From Dromiciops gliroides (lineage: Eukaryota > Chordata > Mammalia > Microbiotheria > Microbiotheriidae), in contig NC_057861.1 in the NCBI RefSeq assembly GCF_019393635.1, forward strand, positions 737,440,232 to 737,504,231: DNA of 64,000 bases, in the 5' to 3' direction. Shown piece by piece: positions 1-11,026 of the stretch (position 1 is its first letter; each line of letters begins with the position of its first letter). A program made the position numbers and the translations under genes. The notes under the pieces are model-generated. The model was given only the letters and a program-made list of their open reading frames with translations. It searched no databases and had not been told where the DNA came from.

Positions 1-534
1 CACAGACAAGGATATTAGTTCAAATATATACTTGCATTATCCTAACATCCACTATTGCCGCTGTGTATATAATTTTACACTTGGCTAACAGGTACCTTTT
101 TTATTGTGTCAAGCAGTTCACAAGAAAAATCATTCTCCACCCTTGTCCCAACCTCAGCGAGAAACTCCCCACCCCCAAACTACAAATCACTGCACGTGTC
201 TAATGTGGTTAGTTATTAAAGAGCACTTTCTTGACTTTCTGTAAAACTTATCTAAACCCTAAGCAAGTCCCTCCTTCCACCCCCACCCCCACTCCCCAAT
301 AATCCTGGAGGAACCTTTTCCGAACTGAAAAATGTCTATGGGGTGTATCTTTCCAGCAGCCATTTGAGACCAAAGATCCCACTAACTGACTTTAGAAATG
401 TAGGTTTTGTGTGGCGGTGATTTTTCATTCCTCAACTGCACTTGCTAACCCAAGCCCTACCAGGCATCTATTTGGATTGGGGGTGGATTTGGATGTGGGA
501 GGCCCTACATCATCATAAGGGACTCCCTTTCATC
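1..534. other. No gene seen; unclassified sequence
   Basis: The stretch has short C-rich runs (CCCACCCCCAC near 280) but no open frame, RNA gene or repeat that I recognise. Confidence 0.4.
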
Positions 535-708
535 TTTTTTTTTTTTCTGCAATTTTTTTTTGTAGTTGTTGCTTTTTTCAGGGAAGTGGGAGTTAAGTGA
601 CTTGCCCAGGGTCACACAGCTAGTGTCAAGTGTCCGAGGTCACATTTGAACTCAGGTCCTCCTGAATCCAGGGCCAGTGTTTTATCCACTGTGCCATCTA
701 GGTGCCCC
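535..708 (-). repeat. WALLSI-type tRNA SINE
   Basis: A T-rich tract (the reverse of the A-rich tail) is followed by AAGTGACTTGCCCAGGGTC and the end GCCATCTAGGTGCCCC. This is the reverse complement of the SINE head. The open frame at 646-840 is largely this element and is not a gene. Confidence 0.85.
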
Positions 709-1850
709 CTAGAGTCCCATTCCATCTTAACCCAGCTCTGCTTGTCAGGGAGTTCTCCCTCAAACAAGCCAAAACAGCAAAGGTATAAGTGCTATCCAAG
801 TGCTAATTACTATTATTATTGTTGTTATCAGTATCATTGATGTTCCTTCTAATATTCACCCTTTGAGCCTGGTTCTGCCTTCGGAGTTAAGAACAAACAT
901 AATCCTTCCCTGTAATCTCCCTTGGCATTTTCATGCTCATGTCCTCCATCTCCCTCTTCCCTAACCTACCTGTGCCTTCTCTCCTCCAAAAAAAACTGCA
1001 CTTCTAATACTCAACACTCTTGTGACCCTCCAAACCACTCTGGGTGGCCTCCTCTAGATGCACTCCTAGCGACTCCTATACCTCTCCAGCTGCCCGGTTA
1101 CACTATATGCAAACTATTAGGCAAGGCTGAGCAAATACATGGCCCCATGGGAGATTGGGTTTCTGCTCTCCAGATGGCTAGGGAAAGAAAACCTTGTAAA
1201 AAATAATCCAGCACTTGAAAATGGTGGGAGCCTAATAAATGCTGCTTAACTTCACTTAAATATAGATTCTATGAGTATTGTAGAATTATGAAAAGGAAGC
1301 GATCATTTTTTTTTAATCTGGTACTGTCAGAGAAGGCTTAAAGAAAGGACTTTAACTAGAACTGAGGTAGCATGAACATGTATTTAAATTGGGAAAACAG
1401 CATGCAAAAGTTCATGGAAGTGACAGCAGAGAACATTCCAGCAGTGGCTAATTAAGAGTGTTGACTTTCCTCCTGATGGTAGAAGGGTGGGCCTCTATGA
1501 GACCACAGTGTTGGATGCACTGTTAGACCAAATTGATTCGTTGGTGTTGCTTAATTTGTTTCAAGGGGGAGGCATATTGGGAAACGATTGGTGTGAAAAA
1601 TCAAAGCCATCAGAGAAGCTTTCAAATGTTTAATTGATGCCTTTTGTCTTTATATCATGGCCATCATACACAGGCCAAAACATTCCTCCACATTGAACTG
1701 TCCCTTGTGACAAAGAAAAGCAATTAAGCAAAAACATCGAATAGAGTGACATCTGACAACGTGAAAATCTGACAACATTTTATTCAAATAATTCTCCACC
1801 TCACAGGCATAAGGGGAAAGCAATATTCCAGCGGGGCTGTTTTTCCTCTT
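709..1850. other. No gene seen; unclassified sequence
   Basis: The 94-codon open frame at 922-1206 has no recognisable domain and an unnatural composition, so I regard it as chance. An MIR/L2-like end (CCTGGCACATAATAGGTGC) follows at about 1860-1915. Confidence 0.4.
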
Positions 1851-2169
1851 TCTTTGGATCCCTATTACTTAGCACAGTGCCTGGCACATAATAGGTGCTT
1901 AATAATTGTTTATTGATTGATCGATAGGGAGTCACTGGAGTTTATTGAGGAGGGGAGTAATGAGCCCATCTGTACTTTAGGATCAGTTAAAGATTCTTTG
2001 TCCAAGTTCATTTCAATTTGAGCACTTCATTGCAAGTCTCTGAGAATGTGAAAATGAAAACTTGACAATAATGCAGAAGGAACAGAATTAACAGAGTTTA
2101 GAGAGATGTTCAGGAGAAGACCAAAGAAGGCAAGAAGAGAAATGAGAGGTTAGGTGATCCTTCACCAAA

Positions 2170-2310
2170 TGAAAGTTACTTTGAAAGTTCTAAATTTATA
2201 AAATAATTTATTTAATAAAATTTCTAAATTTATATATAAATGCAATAAATAAATATTTATAAAAATAAATTTTAAAGTATAATATATAATACTGCATACA
2301 ATATACCTAT
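2170..2310. repeat. AT-rich low-complexity stretch
   Basis: The tract is almost only A and T, with repeated TTTATAAA/AATAAATA words. No gene is seen from here to the MIR at 2840. The 75-codon minus frame at 2440-2667 is judged accidental. Confidence 0.7.
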
Positions 2311-2839
2311 TAGTCATCCTTTTGATTCTTTGCATGCATTCATAATGAACAAATACTAAGAAAAATGTGTGTCTGTTGAGTGTACTAGAAGATAGATATT
2401 GTTTCCTTTTATTGCAAATTCAGAAAGTTACACATAAAACTACATTTTATCTATTTTATAATGATAAAGTTTGCATACATTTTCCCATTCAATTCTTACA
2501 ACCTTAGAAAGTAAAACACACAAATCTGTGTTGAAAAAGGCAGTTGTTACTGGGAGAGGGAGTGGGGAAAAGAATTTCTCCTCTTTATCATGACTCAGTT
2601 TAAAATAATTAAAATCAACAGTATTTTGCCTTGTTCCATTTTTTTCATAATAAGAATAAATGATCACGCATCTCTCATATCTTCAGATAATATTTTTCAG
2701 ATTGATCCCTGAAAAATTTTGATCCCATGTGGATTATATTCCATTACCTATTTGGGAGCCTTTTTCAGATGAACCAACTAGAACCACTTAAATATCCACA
2801 ATTTAAAAAAATCATTACAACTATTAGTCCTAGTTGCAA

Positions 2840-3027
2840 CTATAGTAATGATGTTTCCTGAATATACAAAGGTTTTCCTCACAACAGCCTTGTATATAGT
2901 AGTGTAATTATTACTATCCCCATTTTGCATATTTAAAAATTTGCAAATCAGTTCAGGAAATTAAATGACTTACCCAAAGTAACATAGCTACTAAGTGGTG
3001 GTGTTGGAGAACCTATCCTAGGTCATG
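2840..3027 (-). repeat. MIR-class SINE relic
   Basis: The reverse MIR order is visible: CTATCCCCATTTTGCA, then AAATGACTTACCCAAAGTAACATAGCTA. The solo LTR at 3028 was inserted at its end. Confidence 0.6.
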
Positions 3028-3576
3028 TGTGAGATTAAAATTGGATATTAGATCATAAATCTCCCCTACTTAACCTTTCCCTTAATTTATCTCCCAGACT
3101 AGTAAATGGAAGAAGCTTCTGGTTTTCTAGTTAGAGCTTTTATTGTATGGTAGTCACAAGGTGATATTGATTAGAAGGATAGGAAAGTAGAAATACAATA
3201 CAAATCGTCTTAAGTCTAGGCTTAGTCTATGTTCCGTATAAAACTCACCAAAAGCCGAAGTCCACTTTTGGGGAGAGAGACCGAGTCAAGCTCGTGCTGT
3301 TAACCGAGAGCCGGGCCGAGTCAAACTCCAGTCAGCGTCTGTCCCTGCAGCACAGCCAGGAGACTAGCAGAGCAGGAAAAAGGCCCCACTTCCGTTCTCT
3401 CCTTGCCTTTTAAGCTCGCACCCCGGAAGTCGAGTGCTCAGCAGGCAATCTGGCGTGCGTCGCAGGCAGACTGGTGTGCGTAGCTCATGCTGTTGGTCTC
3501 CTCCCCAAAAGGGTGGTCCTGAAAAAAACCTGGCGTCTCTCCATTATCTAACCGACTGTTAAAACTTTTTACCACA
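3028..3576 (-). mobile_element. Solo ERV LTR, class I-like, with 4-bp target duplication
   Basis: The element reads TGTGAGATT...ACCACA on the plus strand and is flanked by CATG at 3024-3027 and 3577-3580, a 4-bp duplication typical of class I (gamma-like) ERVs. The minus strand has AATAAAAGCTCTAACT in an R-like position, so the LTR is read on the minus strand. It belongs to the same family as the LTRs of the provirus at 28746-31638. No internal sequence is present, as expected after LTR-LTR recombination. Confidence 0.85.
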
Positions 3577-4778
3577 CATGTCAATTTGCTCAATACATCA
3601 ATGGCTTCATGCTTAAGAAGGAAACTTTCACATTTTTCATTAGCTTATACCTTTTTCTTTTATGCTTATAGTTAACTCTGCTCTTAGGTCAGCAAACAAA
3701 ACACTACAAGATGCTAAACGTCTTCAGAAAGCAAACTAAGTTTATTTCTACTTTTAAGTTGAAAGCATAAAACCCAAAGTTCTTCAGAAATCATTAATAT
3801 GCTTTGGACATAGTAACTGTATTCATTTTGTTTTATTTTACTAAAAAAAAAACTAAAAGTAACTCAGAGTCCTCCATAATTTAAAGCTCACTCAGTCCTA
3901 TTGTTTCTTGGCAGTGAGAGTCACACACTCGCAGCTGTGAGCAATTTCCAAAGGCATCTTTGCAATCCAGTCTCCTTGATTTTCCAGTGTCTTTTCATAC
4001 ATTCAGTGGTCTCTCTGTGACTCCTCATCATAGGCCTTTCTTGAAGAAGTTTTCTTTTTCATAGACTTCCTGTCTTTTTCTTTCTTTTCTGCACAGTTCT
4101 TTCCCCAATGTTATATTTTTGCAGCAACCTTATCATTAATCTGTGTACCAAGTAATTAAGTAAGACCCTTCTGAAATGCACTCTTTTTTAAAAAAAATAA
4201 GAAACCAACTTGTTCAGCAAAATGTCCCTTGTCACGTGTCTTAGAGCACTCTGAAACCAAGTTTGTCGAAGACATTCAAGGTTCTTTGTACAAACAAATC
4301 TTTCATCATTGTCACTTGTAATACGAAGCCCTTAGAAAGTCTTTATTTAACTTCCTTTGAAGGGAATAAGAAGCACAGCATGATTCAGTTTTATAGAAAC
4401 ACTACCCACTCTGGTCTCGGGGTAAAAGCTTCTTTGCTGCTGCATCTCACAAGATGGGCAGAGGTTGCCAGAAAATTCTGCCGTGGGCTAATGGGACAGT
4501 TTTTAAGTTGGAATAAATTCTCACATGGAATAATACAACGGAAACTATTTACTGAGTCTTTGCTTCCAATAGCAAACAAGCAAACAAAAAAGGACTTATT
4601 TAGTTTTAAGATAACCTCCAGTTTCAATGTTGAGATTAGGTTGTATTTTTCTTTTTAAATATTTTCTGCTTTGATAACACTTTTCAATACTATTTCTCTT
4701 TCATGGAAAGTGCCTGAATTATGTCCTGGTTGTTCATTCTCCTTAGCATAGATTCCCTTTACAACACATGACCTGATG
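3577..4778. other. Unclassified region with a Lys-rich decayed reading frame on the minus strand
   Basis: On the minus strand, about 4090 down to 3900 reads as a lysine-rich peptide (EKKEKDRKSMKKKTSSRKAY) and then, after a stop, MYEKTLENQGDW and ending TAKKQ-stop. It looks like a decayed retrocopy, but I do not recognise the parent. The 131-codon plus frame at 4263-4658 and its minus shadow have no recognisable features. Confidence 0.3.
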
Positions 4779-4794
4779 AAATGATCCTAACTTG

Positions 4795-4953
4795 GGGGCA
4801 GCTAGGTGGCGCAGTGGATAAAGCACTGGCCCTGGATTCAGGAGTACCTGAGTTCAAATCTGGCCTCAGACACTTGACACTTGCTAGCTGTGTGACCCTG
4901 GGCAAGTCACTTAACCCCCATTGCCCCACAAAAAAAAAAAAAAGAAAGAAAGA
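4795..4953 (+). repeat. WALLSI-type SINE with 16-bp target duplication
   Basis: A complete copy runs from GGGGCAGCTAGGTGGCGC to a mixed A-rich tail (A)n(GAAA)n. The perfect duplication AAATGATCCTAACTTG lies at 4779-4794 and 4954-4969, which marks a recent L1-type insertion. Confidence 0.95.
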
Positions 4954-5159
4954 AAATGATCCTAACTTGTCCTGATGAGATCAGGTGCCCAGAGAGTGGG
5001 TTTTATGGCTCCCTAGGGTTCTAGGCATAGCCCTGAGGGGTTGTGGGTATCTTCCAAATACTACAGCTCAGGAGCCCCAGCCACAGTGCTTTTTCTCAGT
5101 CCAGTGTTAGTTTAGTCAGCCAGCCTTACCTGGTTTTCAGGGAAAAAATATATAAATAT

Positions 5160-5365
5160 TGCCTACTCTGTGCCAAGCATTATGCTGTTCTTTACAACAA
5201 CGCTAAGAGGCAGATGCTGTTATCATCCTCATTTTACAGATGAGGAAACTGAGCCTGAGAGGGCTTAAGCAGCTTGCCCAGGGACACACAGACAGTGAGT
5301 GCCTTAGGCCAGGTTTGAACTTAGGTCTTACTCCAGGCCTCTGTCCACTGCACCACCTAGCTACT
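5160..5365 (-). repeat. MIR-class SINE
   Basis: The reverse complement of MIR is clear: TACAGATGAGGAAACTGAG, AGCTTGCCCAGGGACACA and the tRNA-like end. It explains the open frame at 5240-5473. Confidence 0.75.
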
Positions 5366-5639
5366 GAAGTGGTATGTGCTAAGACCAGCTTTTATAAAAC
5401 ACCCCCAATAGATGTCTGTGACATTCTCCCACTAGGACATGTAGAGTCCAAGAGAAAGTTAGTTCAGGCTTAGAAAGTACATGGAGCAAGGGGTAACTTG
5501 CAGCTCGTCATAAGGTGCTCAGGAAGGTCTCCTGAGCCATGGCATGGCTTCCTGGATAGACTCTTTGTAAAGCTGTGAAGCTGAGTTCAGTCTGTCGGTG
5601 GATTCTGAGGCAGACACTACTGCCAGCCATTGCTGTTCC

Positions 5640-5860
5640 GGGAATGAATGAATGAATGAATGAATGAATGAATGAATGAATGAATGAATGAATTTATGGA
5701 TGAATGGATGGATGGAAGGATGGAAGGATGAATGAATGAATGAATGAATTTATGGATGAATGGATGGATGGAAGGATGGAAGGATGAATGAATGAATGAA
5801 TGAATGAATGAATGAATGAATGAATGAATGAATGAATGAATGAATGAATGAATGAATGAA
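5640..5860. repeat. (GAAT)n tetranucleotide microsatellite with GGAT/AAGG variants
   Basis: Long GAAT runs flank a variant block (TTTATGGATGAATGGATGG followed by AAGGATGG units) that is present twice. The minus-strand open frame of repeated HSFI residues at 5617-5880 is a product of the period-4 repeat read in all frames, not a protein. Confidence 0.95.
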
Positions 5861-5990
5861 AAAGTGCTTGCTATGAGCAAAACACTGTACTAAATACTGG
5901 GAATACAAAAAGAAAAACAAGGCACTCCCTCTTCTTAAGAAGCTTGCATTCTAATAATGGAGGCAACACTAGGGGAAGGCTTCAGCTGCA
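5861..5990 (-). repeat. L2 LINE 3' fragment (antisense)
   Basis: AAGTGCTTGCTATGAGC, then CACTGTACTAAATACTGGG and GAAGCTTGCATTCTAAT match the reverse complement of the L2 3' end. Confidence 0.65.
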
Positions 5991-6186
5991 AGTCAGATGA
6001 AAAGGTTCTGTGGTCCTTAGGGTACAGCAAGAAAGCAGATGGTGATGCTTCTTCTTTAATGCCATTCCCATTGATTAAACCATCAGTTTCTGGGGCCCAG
6101 GACTTTGATGTTAAGAATGTCCTTTTCTGAGTCCTCGGGAGCTCTGTTGCACTTGCAGGAGGAGTTAATAGTCTTCATTTTCCCAT

Positions 6187-6726
6187 TATTATGGGGAAAT
6201 AGATGGGGTTTGGGGTAGGGGTTCTTAGGAATTTCTCTTTAAAGAATGACACCCTCTTGCACGCAAATCCAATTAGAATAAAATAAGTTTATTTAGGTGC
6301 TATGGAAAGGAAACCAAGAGAGAAATCCTTGGACTTCTCGTGGGGAGCAGGAGACAGGCAGATACTTTTATAGAGGACAGATGGTGGTAGTCCAGTGGGG
6401 TCATCATCTGACTGTGAAAAGTTCCCTTACTGGAGAAGAACCATCCCCCACTGGTGGTAGCTGGGGGAAGATGAATGAGGGGCAGCTCTGGATCTCTCAA
6501 GCCATCTCTCTCCATCTCATGCCACAAAGGCAGCAGCCACACCTAATCTTACCTTCCCAAGGGGTGGGGGAGACCGAAATGAAGGGTGGTGGTCCTGGAG
6601 TTAACTCAGTCCCCATCTAGTGCTGCTTATCTCTTTAGATGTTTCTGTCCTTTGGTTTAGTTTCTCAAGGAGAAGGTTCTTTTGATTTACACCAGAAAAT
6701 GTCTGGGGTACGCTAGGCCCTTAACA
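6187..6726 (-). mobile_element. Solo ERV LTR, same family as 32936-33503
   Basis: It aligns along its length with the LTR at 32936-33503. Shared blocks include GGGGTTCTTAGGAATT, CTTGGACTTCTC, the reverse TATA box CTTTTATAG near 6367 and CCATCCCCCACTGGTGGT. The end reads CCCTTAACA. The flanks CCAT and CCAG are only a partial duplication. Minus-strand orientation follows from TATAAAAG upstream of AATAAA. The open frames at 6297-6620 and 6300-6542 are products of the LTR. Confidence 0.8.
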
Positions 6727-7440
6727 CCAGGATGGCAGCTGTGGGCACTGTGCTCTTTCCCAAGTCTCTTGGGTTCAAGGTCCTGGGCTGTCTTCATTGA
6801 GATATGAAGGGAGATGGTGGTCAAGATGGGATATGAAGGGAGATGGTGGCTTGACTTGCCTCCTGTATCTCCCTCAGGGACCCTACTGCCTCATCTAAGC
6901 CAGTATGCCTGCCTGTGGGTGGCAGTTGGTTGGCATTTGGTAGGGGTGGCTGGCTCCATCTCCAAGTACTCACTTTCCCTGATAATGGAAGCAAGACCAA
7001 GGTCTGTGAAGTAAAATGATGGTTTGTCCCATCAATGATGGCTACAGGGGCTGGGCACAAAGAAGATATGGTTGGGGGGGCAGGGGGCACACAGATATTC
7101 CCAAAGTTCTTGGGCTTACGGTCTTCAGCTGTCTCAATCTTGGTCTAAGGGGAGATGGTAGTCAAGATGGTACTGATGATGGTTTGATTGTCCTGACCCA
7201 TGCTGCCTCCTGACTCTCCCTCACGGTGTCCTGTCAGCCAGACAATGCTAGAATGCCTATAGGAGATCCCAAATCTTTGGGACCCTTTGAAGCCATGAAA
7301 GGCCATCTTTTGGCCAAGGTGCAGTGCAGAGGAGACCAAGACCCATATGAAAATGTCCACCTCATCCTCAAGGGATTTGGCTACAACGTTTTCTTCCCAT
7401 TCTCCATGCAGTGGAAACCAAATCACTTCACACACTGAAC
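6727..7440. repeat. Diverged tandem duplication, unclassified
   Basis: The segment starting GGGCACTGTG near 6744 and the one starting GGGCACACAG near 7085 share an ordered series of words: TTCCCAA, CTTGGG, GGTC, GAGATGGTRGTCAAGATGG, GCCTCCTG and CTCCCTCA. Copy one has an extra 29-bp internal repeat (6801-6820 and 6830-6849). Frames of 60-96 codons are open on both strands. I recognise no protein and no parent element. Confidence 0.5.
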
Positions 7441-7749
7441 TGTGTTTAGAACAATTAGTTGTTTGTTTTAAATAGAGAGCCTACAGGGCGGAACTAAGTT
7501 TCTTTAGCCAATCTGAACACTCTTCCTGTCAATGTCACTCCAATTCATTCAAGAACATATCATATTTAATCTAGAGTATTTGATTTATTGGTTGGTTGAG
7601 ATTTATTATCACCTCATTAAGGTATTAAAGCATGTTATCACTTTAAGTGGGACAAGGTGACTTGATTGAATCAGCCTTAGCCTTATATCTTATTTTTTTA
7701 TAGGCCACTTAACCCAAATATCATTTAATTTTAAGAGAGTCAGTCAGTG

Positions 7750-7960
7750 TGTGCCCACAGTGGATAAAGAGTGATCGTCATAGAGCTAGATTTAAATACT
7801 GACTAACACATCCTGGCTATGGGACCCAGACAAGTCACTTAACCCTTCGTTCAGTGCTTTAGGCAACTCTAAGACTATAAATCACATAGTAGATGCTGAA
7901 CTGCTCTGATTAGGGAAATTCCTCATTGGAACTCCCTAAACCAATTGAAAGTCCAGTCAT
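7750..7960 (+). repeat. MIR-class SINE relic
   Basis: CACAGTGGATAAAGAGTG, then GGACCCAGACAAGTCACTTAA and the core follow MIR order on the plus strand. Confidence 0.6.
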
Positions 7961-8025
7961 TATCCTATCATTCAACCATCCACCGTGTGTAAAACAGATA
8001 CTTAAATCAGATAGATACATTTACA

Positions 8026-8130
8026 ATTTTTGTTGTTCAGTTGTGTCAGACTCTTCTTGACCCCATTTGGGGTTTTCTTGGCAAAGATACTAGAGTGGTT
8101 GCCATTTCCATTTCATTTACAGTACAGGGT
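8026..8130 (-). repeat. MAR1-type CORE-SINE, 3' part only
   Basis: TTGTTGTTCAGTTGTGTCAG, then CTTGACCCCATTTGGGG and TTTTCTTGGCAAAGATACT are the reverse of the RTE/BovB-like tail of the marsupial MAR1 family. Confidence 0.75.
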
Positions 8131-8789
8131 TATTATTACATCATGTAATACTGAGAATCAAACGTTGTTATTACATGTGTTATACTCATTTAGCAGGACA
8201 GCCAGGTTTCCACTTTAACACACACACACAAATGAGCTATATTACTTTTAAAGAAAAATGAGTAAAATAAACAGGCTCAATTCCCTTCTTAGTATAGGCG
8301 GTGGACTACAGGTGCACAATGTGACATATGCTATCTAGTCAATATATCAGTTATTTTGCTTAACTTCTATTTGTTAGAAAGTTCCTTAAGAGTAGGGCTT
8401 TGTTTCATTCTTTGTATTTATAGTCTATGCAGCTAGCTTATGGATTTTGTCTTCCTTCCATGAAAGGACCAGCTAACAAAAGTAAAGTTGACCTTTTTCC
8501 ACAGAGGAAGCCCACTCCATTAATGCAGATAATAATTACTCTGCAATGTAAGGTTGCCTGGAGAAGTAAGAGATTATGTGACCCCCCTCTGGTCACACAG
8601 GACCATGTCAAATCCAGGATTAATCTATTGAATCTGCTCTTTCTCCTCATCTCCAGCTCTAAGTTTCTCTGGTCTTTTTTGAAGTATCTTAGATCCCACC
8701 ATCTGTAGGAGGCCTTTCCTCTATCCCAAACTCTCCTTTTACTAGAGCCTTCCTTTTTTGCAATCACCCCCAAAATAGGTATGTACATG

Positions 8790-8910
8790 TTGTCTCCCCA
8801 GCTAGAAGGTGAATTTCTTGAGAACAGGAGCCATGTTTTTTCTGTTCTTTATAGTTCCAGTGTTTAGCACAGTGTCTGGCACAGTCAATGCTTGATAAAT
8901 GCTTGAAGAC
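8790..8910 (+). repeat. L2 LINE 3' end
   Basis: TTCTTGAGAACAGGAGCC, then GTGTTTAGCACAGTGTCTGG and TTGATAAATGCTTG match the L2 3' end in sense. The neighbouring frames at 8427-8788 are not coding. Confidence 0.7.
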
Positions 8911-9109
8911 CCTTGTAGACCTACTGCCTGCCTGGATTACAGATAACAGGATTTTAATAAATACTTGTTGACTAATGATTGGATTAATTTTTTTTCTTTG
9001 GTATAAGGAAAAATAAGATAGCTACTGGGAAGTGATTATAATACATTAAAACTTTAAAAATAAAATAACTATTCCTTTATTTCTTGATATTTGGGGCTCT
9101 CCTTCTTCA

Positions 9110-10700
9110 GCTCTTAAAAATAACAAATGCCATGTAAAACATGAAAATTAAATTTAAGCTTTTGTTATTTACATTCCTGCCAGTTAAATTGTATTTCAAT
9201 TTGTTCGCCAGTTTGTTTCTATATAATTTAAATGGGTTTTAATCAAATTAAATGTCAGTCACAATATTAAGCTGTGTAGTTGCAGTTGTAGAGCACTTTA
9301 TAAACCTTAAAGGGCCATACAAGTGTAAGCTATTATTAATTACACAGGTGACAATTTTAAATTAATGGCATCTCTACAATTCAGCTGTTCAAGTCATCTC
9401 TTTAATTGGTTTGGGGGTTGTTTGGATATTTGTTTATCATCAAATGTTGATTTTTAAATTTTAATCCAAACCAGTTTTCATGACAAAAATATTTTTATGA
9501 AGACCTTAAAAGAGAAATGGATTCGTTTTAACTCTAGATGGCAGTTAAACACAGCTAACAACCTTATCTGTTTAAAATAAAGAAACACAAAAATAGTAAA
9601 ACACATTCTGTTCTGCCATCTAGTTAATTATACTCTCAAAATGATGTCTCAGATTGATATTACTAAACAAACATGTATAAAATGTAATTACACACAAGTG
9701 AAATAAATAGTGAAGCCCTGTAATTGCAAGATTTTTTTTTCCAGCTAGTAATATGGAGTACACCTGTGCATGGTTTATGTCTCCCGTATTTTATTTTGTC
9801 ATTTTTACTAACATTTAGTTCAGTGTAGTTTCATTTTATGTACAATTATTTACCAATATCGATTCAAACCATATGTCACTTTTTAAACTATTTCATGCTT
9901 CATGTTTTAAATTTTAAACAGAAAGACAAAATCTATTTAATAAGAGTGTGTATGCCATAAAAACTCACTCCAAAAAGCTGTTATTTATCTCTATATCTAT
10001 GTATTTGTATATACATCTATATATCATATAGATATAATATATGTATGTATTTATGTACTTTAGATTTGGGAGTGGATTCTTTTCATGTTACCTTGCAATT
10101 TTAAAGACTTGAATATCTCTTTTAATTTTTTTCATTTGTAATATCAGTTTTTGATTTGTGGGGTTGCCATAGATTCTTCAAATGAAATATTTCTTGTTAA
10201 CACATAACTTGTTTCTACTCTCTTTTTTCAACTACTTCAATAGAATGCCACTTATACAGACTTCTAATTGTGGACACTTCATAGTTAGACTCACCTAAAC
10301 TCATATTACAAATAGGCATCAAGATAGGCTAGATTTTAGATGTCCTCAGTTTAGAGAAGAGAATGACTTTGGTCTTTTGTTTTAAATTATTTAAACTTAG
10401 TTTATAGGTAAAGTATTTGTGTTCCCACTTTCATATTTTATAGGGTGGTCATTTGAATATATATTGACTCCTATGTGTTAGTATTTTAAACAACCTGCAC
10501 ACTCTGAATACATTTAGTACTGGTAGAATTATGCATAGGAAAATGTAGTTTATAATGATTTTGATTTTTTTTAATTTGTAGCTTTTTTTATTGGTGACTC
10601 AGGTAAATTTTACTATTAATCAGAACCCTAATTTTCCTTGAGTTTTTTGTTTGAATTTCTTGAGTAACATTGAGATAATTGCTCGGTCTTTTGGAAAAAG
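9110..10700. other. AT-rich, repeat-poor block; candidate conserved non-coding DNA
   Basis: For about 1.6 kb no SINE, L2, MIR or LTR interrupts the sequence, which is exceptional in this window. It is AT-rich with homeodomain-like TAATTA words and no long open frame. An imperfect inverted repeat, CTAGATGGCAG at 9534-9544 and CTGCCATCTAG at 9613-9623, lies inside. Function is inference only; a cross-species alignment is needed. Confidence 0.35.
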
Positions 10701-10735
10701 AATCATTTATACCTTTTATTTTAGAAAAAGCTTTT

Positions 10736-11026
10736 GGATCTCAGTGCAGTGACCCATATCTGTAATCTGTGTTGGTGGGGAAGCTGAGGCTTGTGGATCA
10801 TTTGTGCTTGGAAGTTCTGAGCTAAATAAAGGCCTACTATCAGTATTCACTGAATCCAGACCTGGTATGATGAGGCACAGTAGAACTGGAGGTCAGCAGG
10901 CTGGCTAAGGAGGGGCACACTGACCCACCCTGCGAAGAGGGTAGGCAAAAGCTTCTATGTGGATCAGCAGTGAGATCAAGCTTGGGAGTAGCTGTTGGCA
11001 TTTGCAGCCTGGGAGACCCATGCTCC
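10736..11026 (+). pseudogene. 7SL (SRP) RNA pseudogene, nearly full length
   Basis: About 290 bp match the order of 7SL RNA. The Alu-like 5' domain has GGAAGCTGAGGCTTGTGGAT and TTGGAAGTTCTGAGCT. The S-domain-like centre has GCTAAGGAGGGGCACACTGACC. The 3' Alu part has GTGGATCAGCAGTGAGATCA and GCAGCCTGGGAGACC. An A-rich stretch (AAAGAGAAAAGAA) follows the end. Many substitutions, including in the 5' domain where the internal promoter lies, make this a retroposed pseudogene rather than an active gene. The open frame at 10840-11028 is its antisense. Confidence 0.85.

Noticed and set aside
5617..5880. 87-codon minus frame of repeated His-Ser-Phe-Ile
   Set aside because: It is the (GAAT)n microsatellite read in frame; a stop-free period-4 repeat, not a protein.
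7145..7435. Minus frame with an internal MGQ start, reminiscent of gammaretroviral Gag starts
   Set aside because: The frame stops 18 codons later, no matrix or capsid motifs follow, and the position relative to the LTR at 6187-6726 is wrong for gag.
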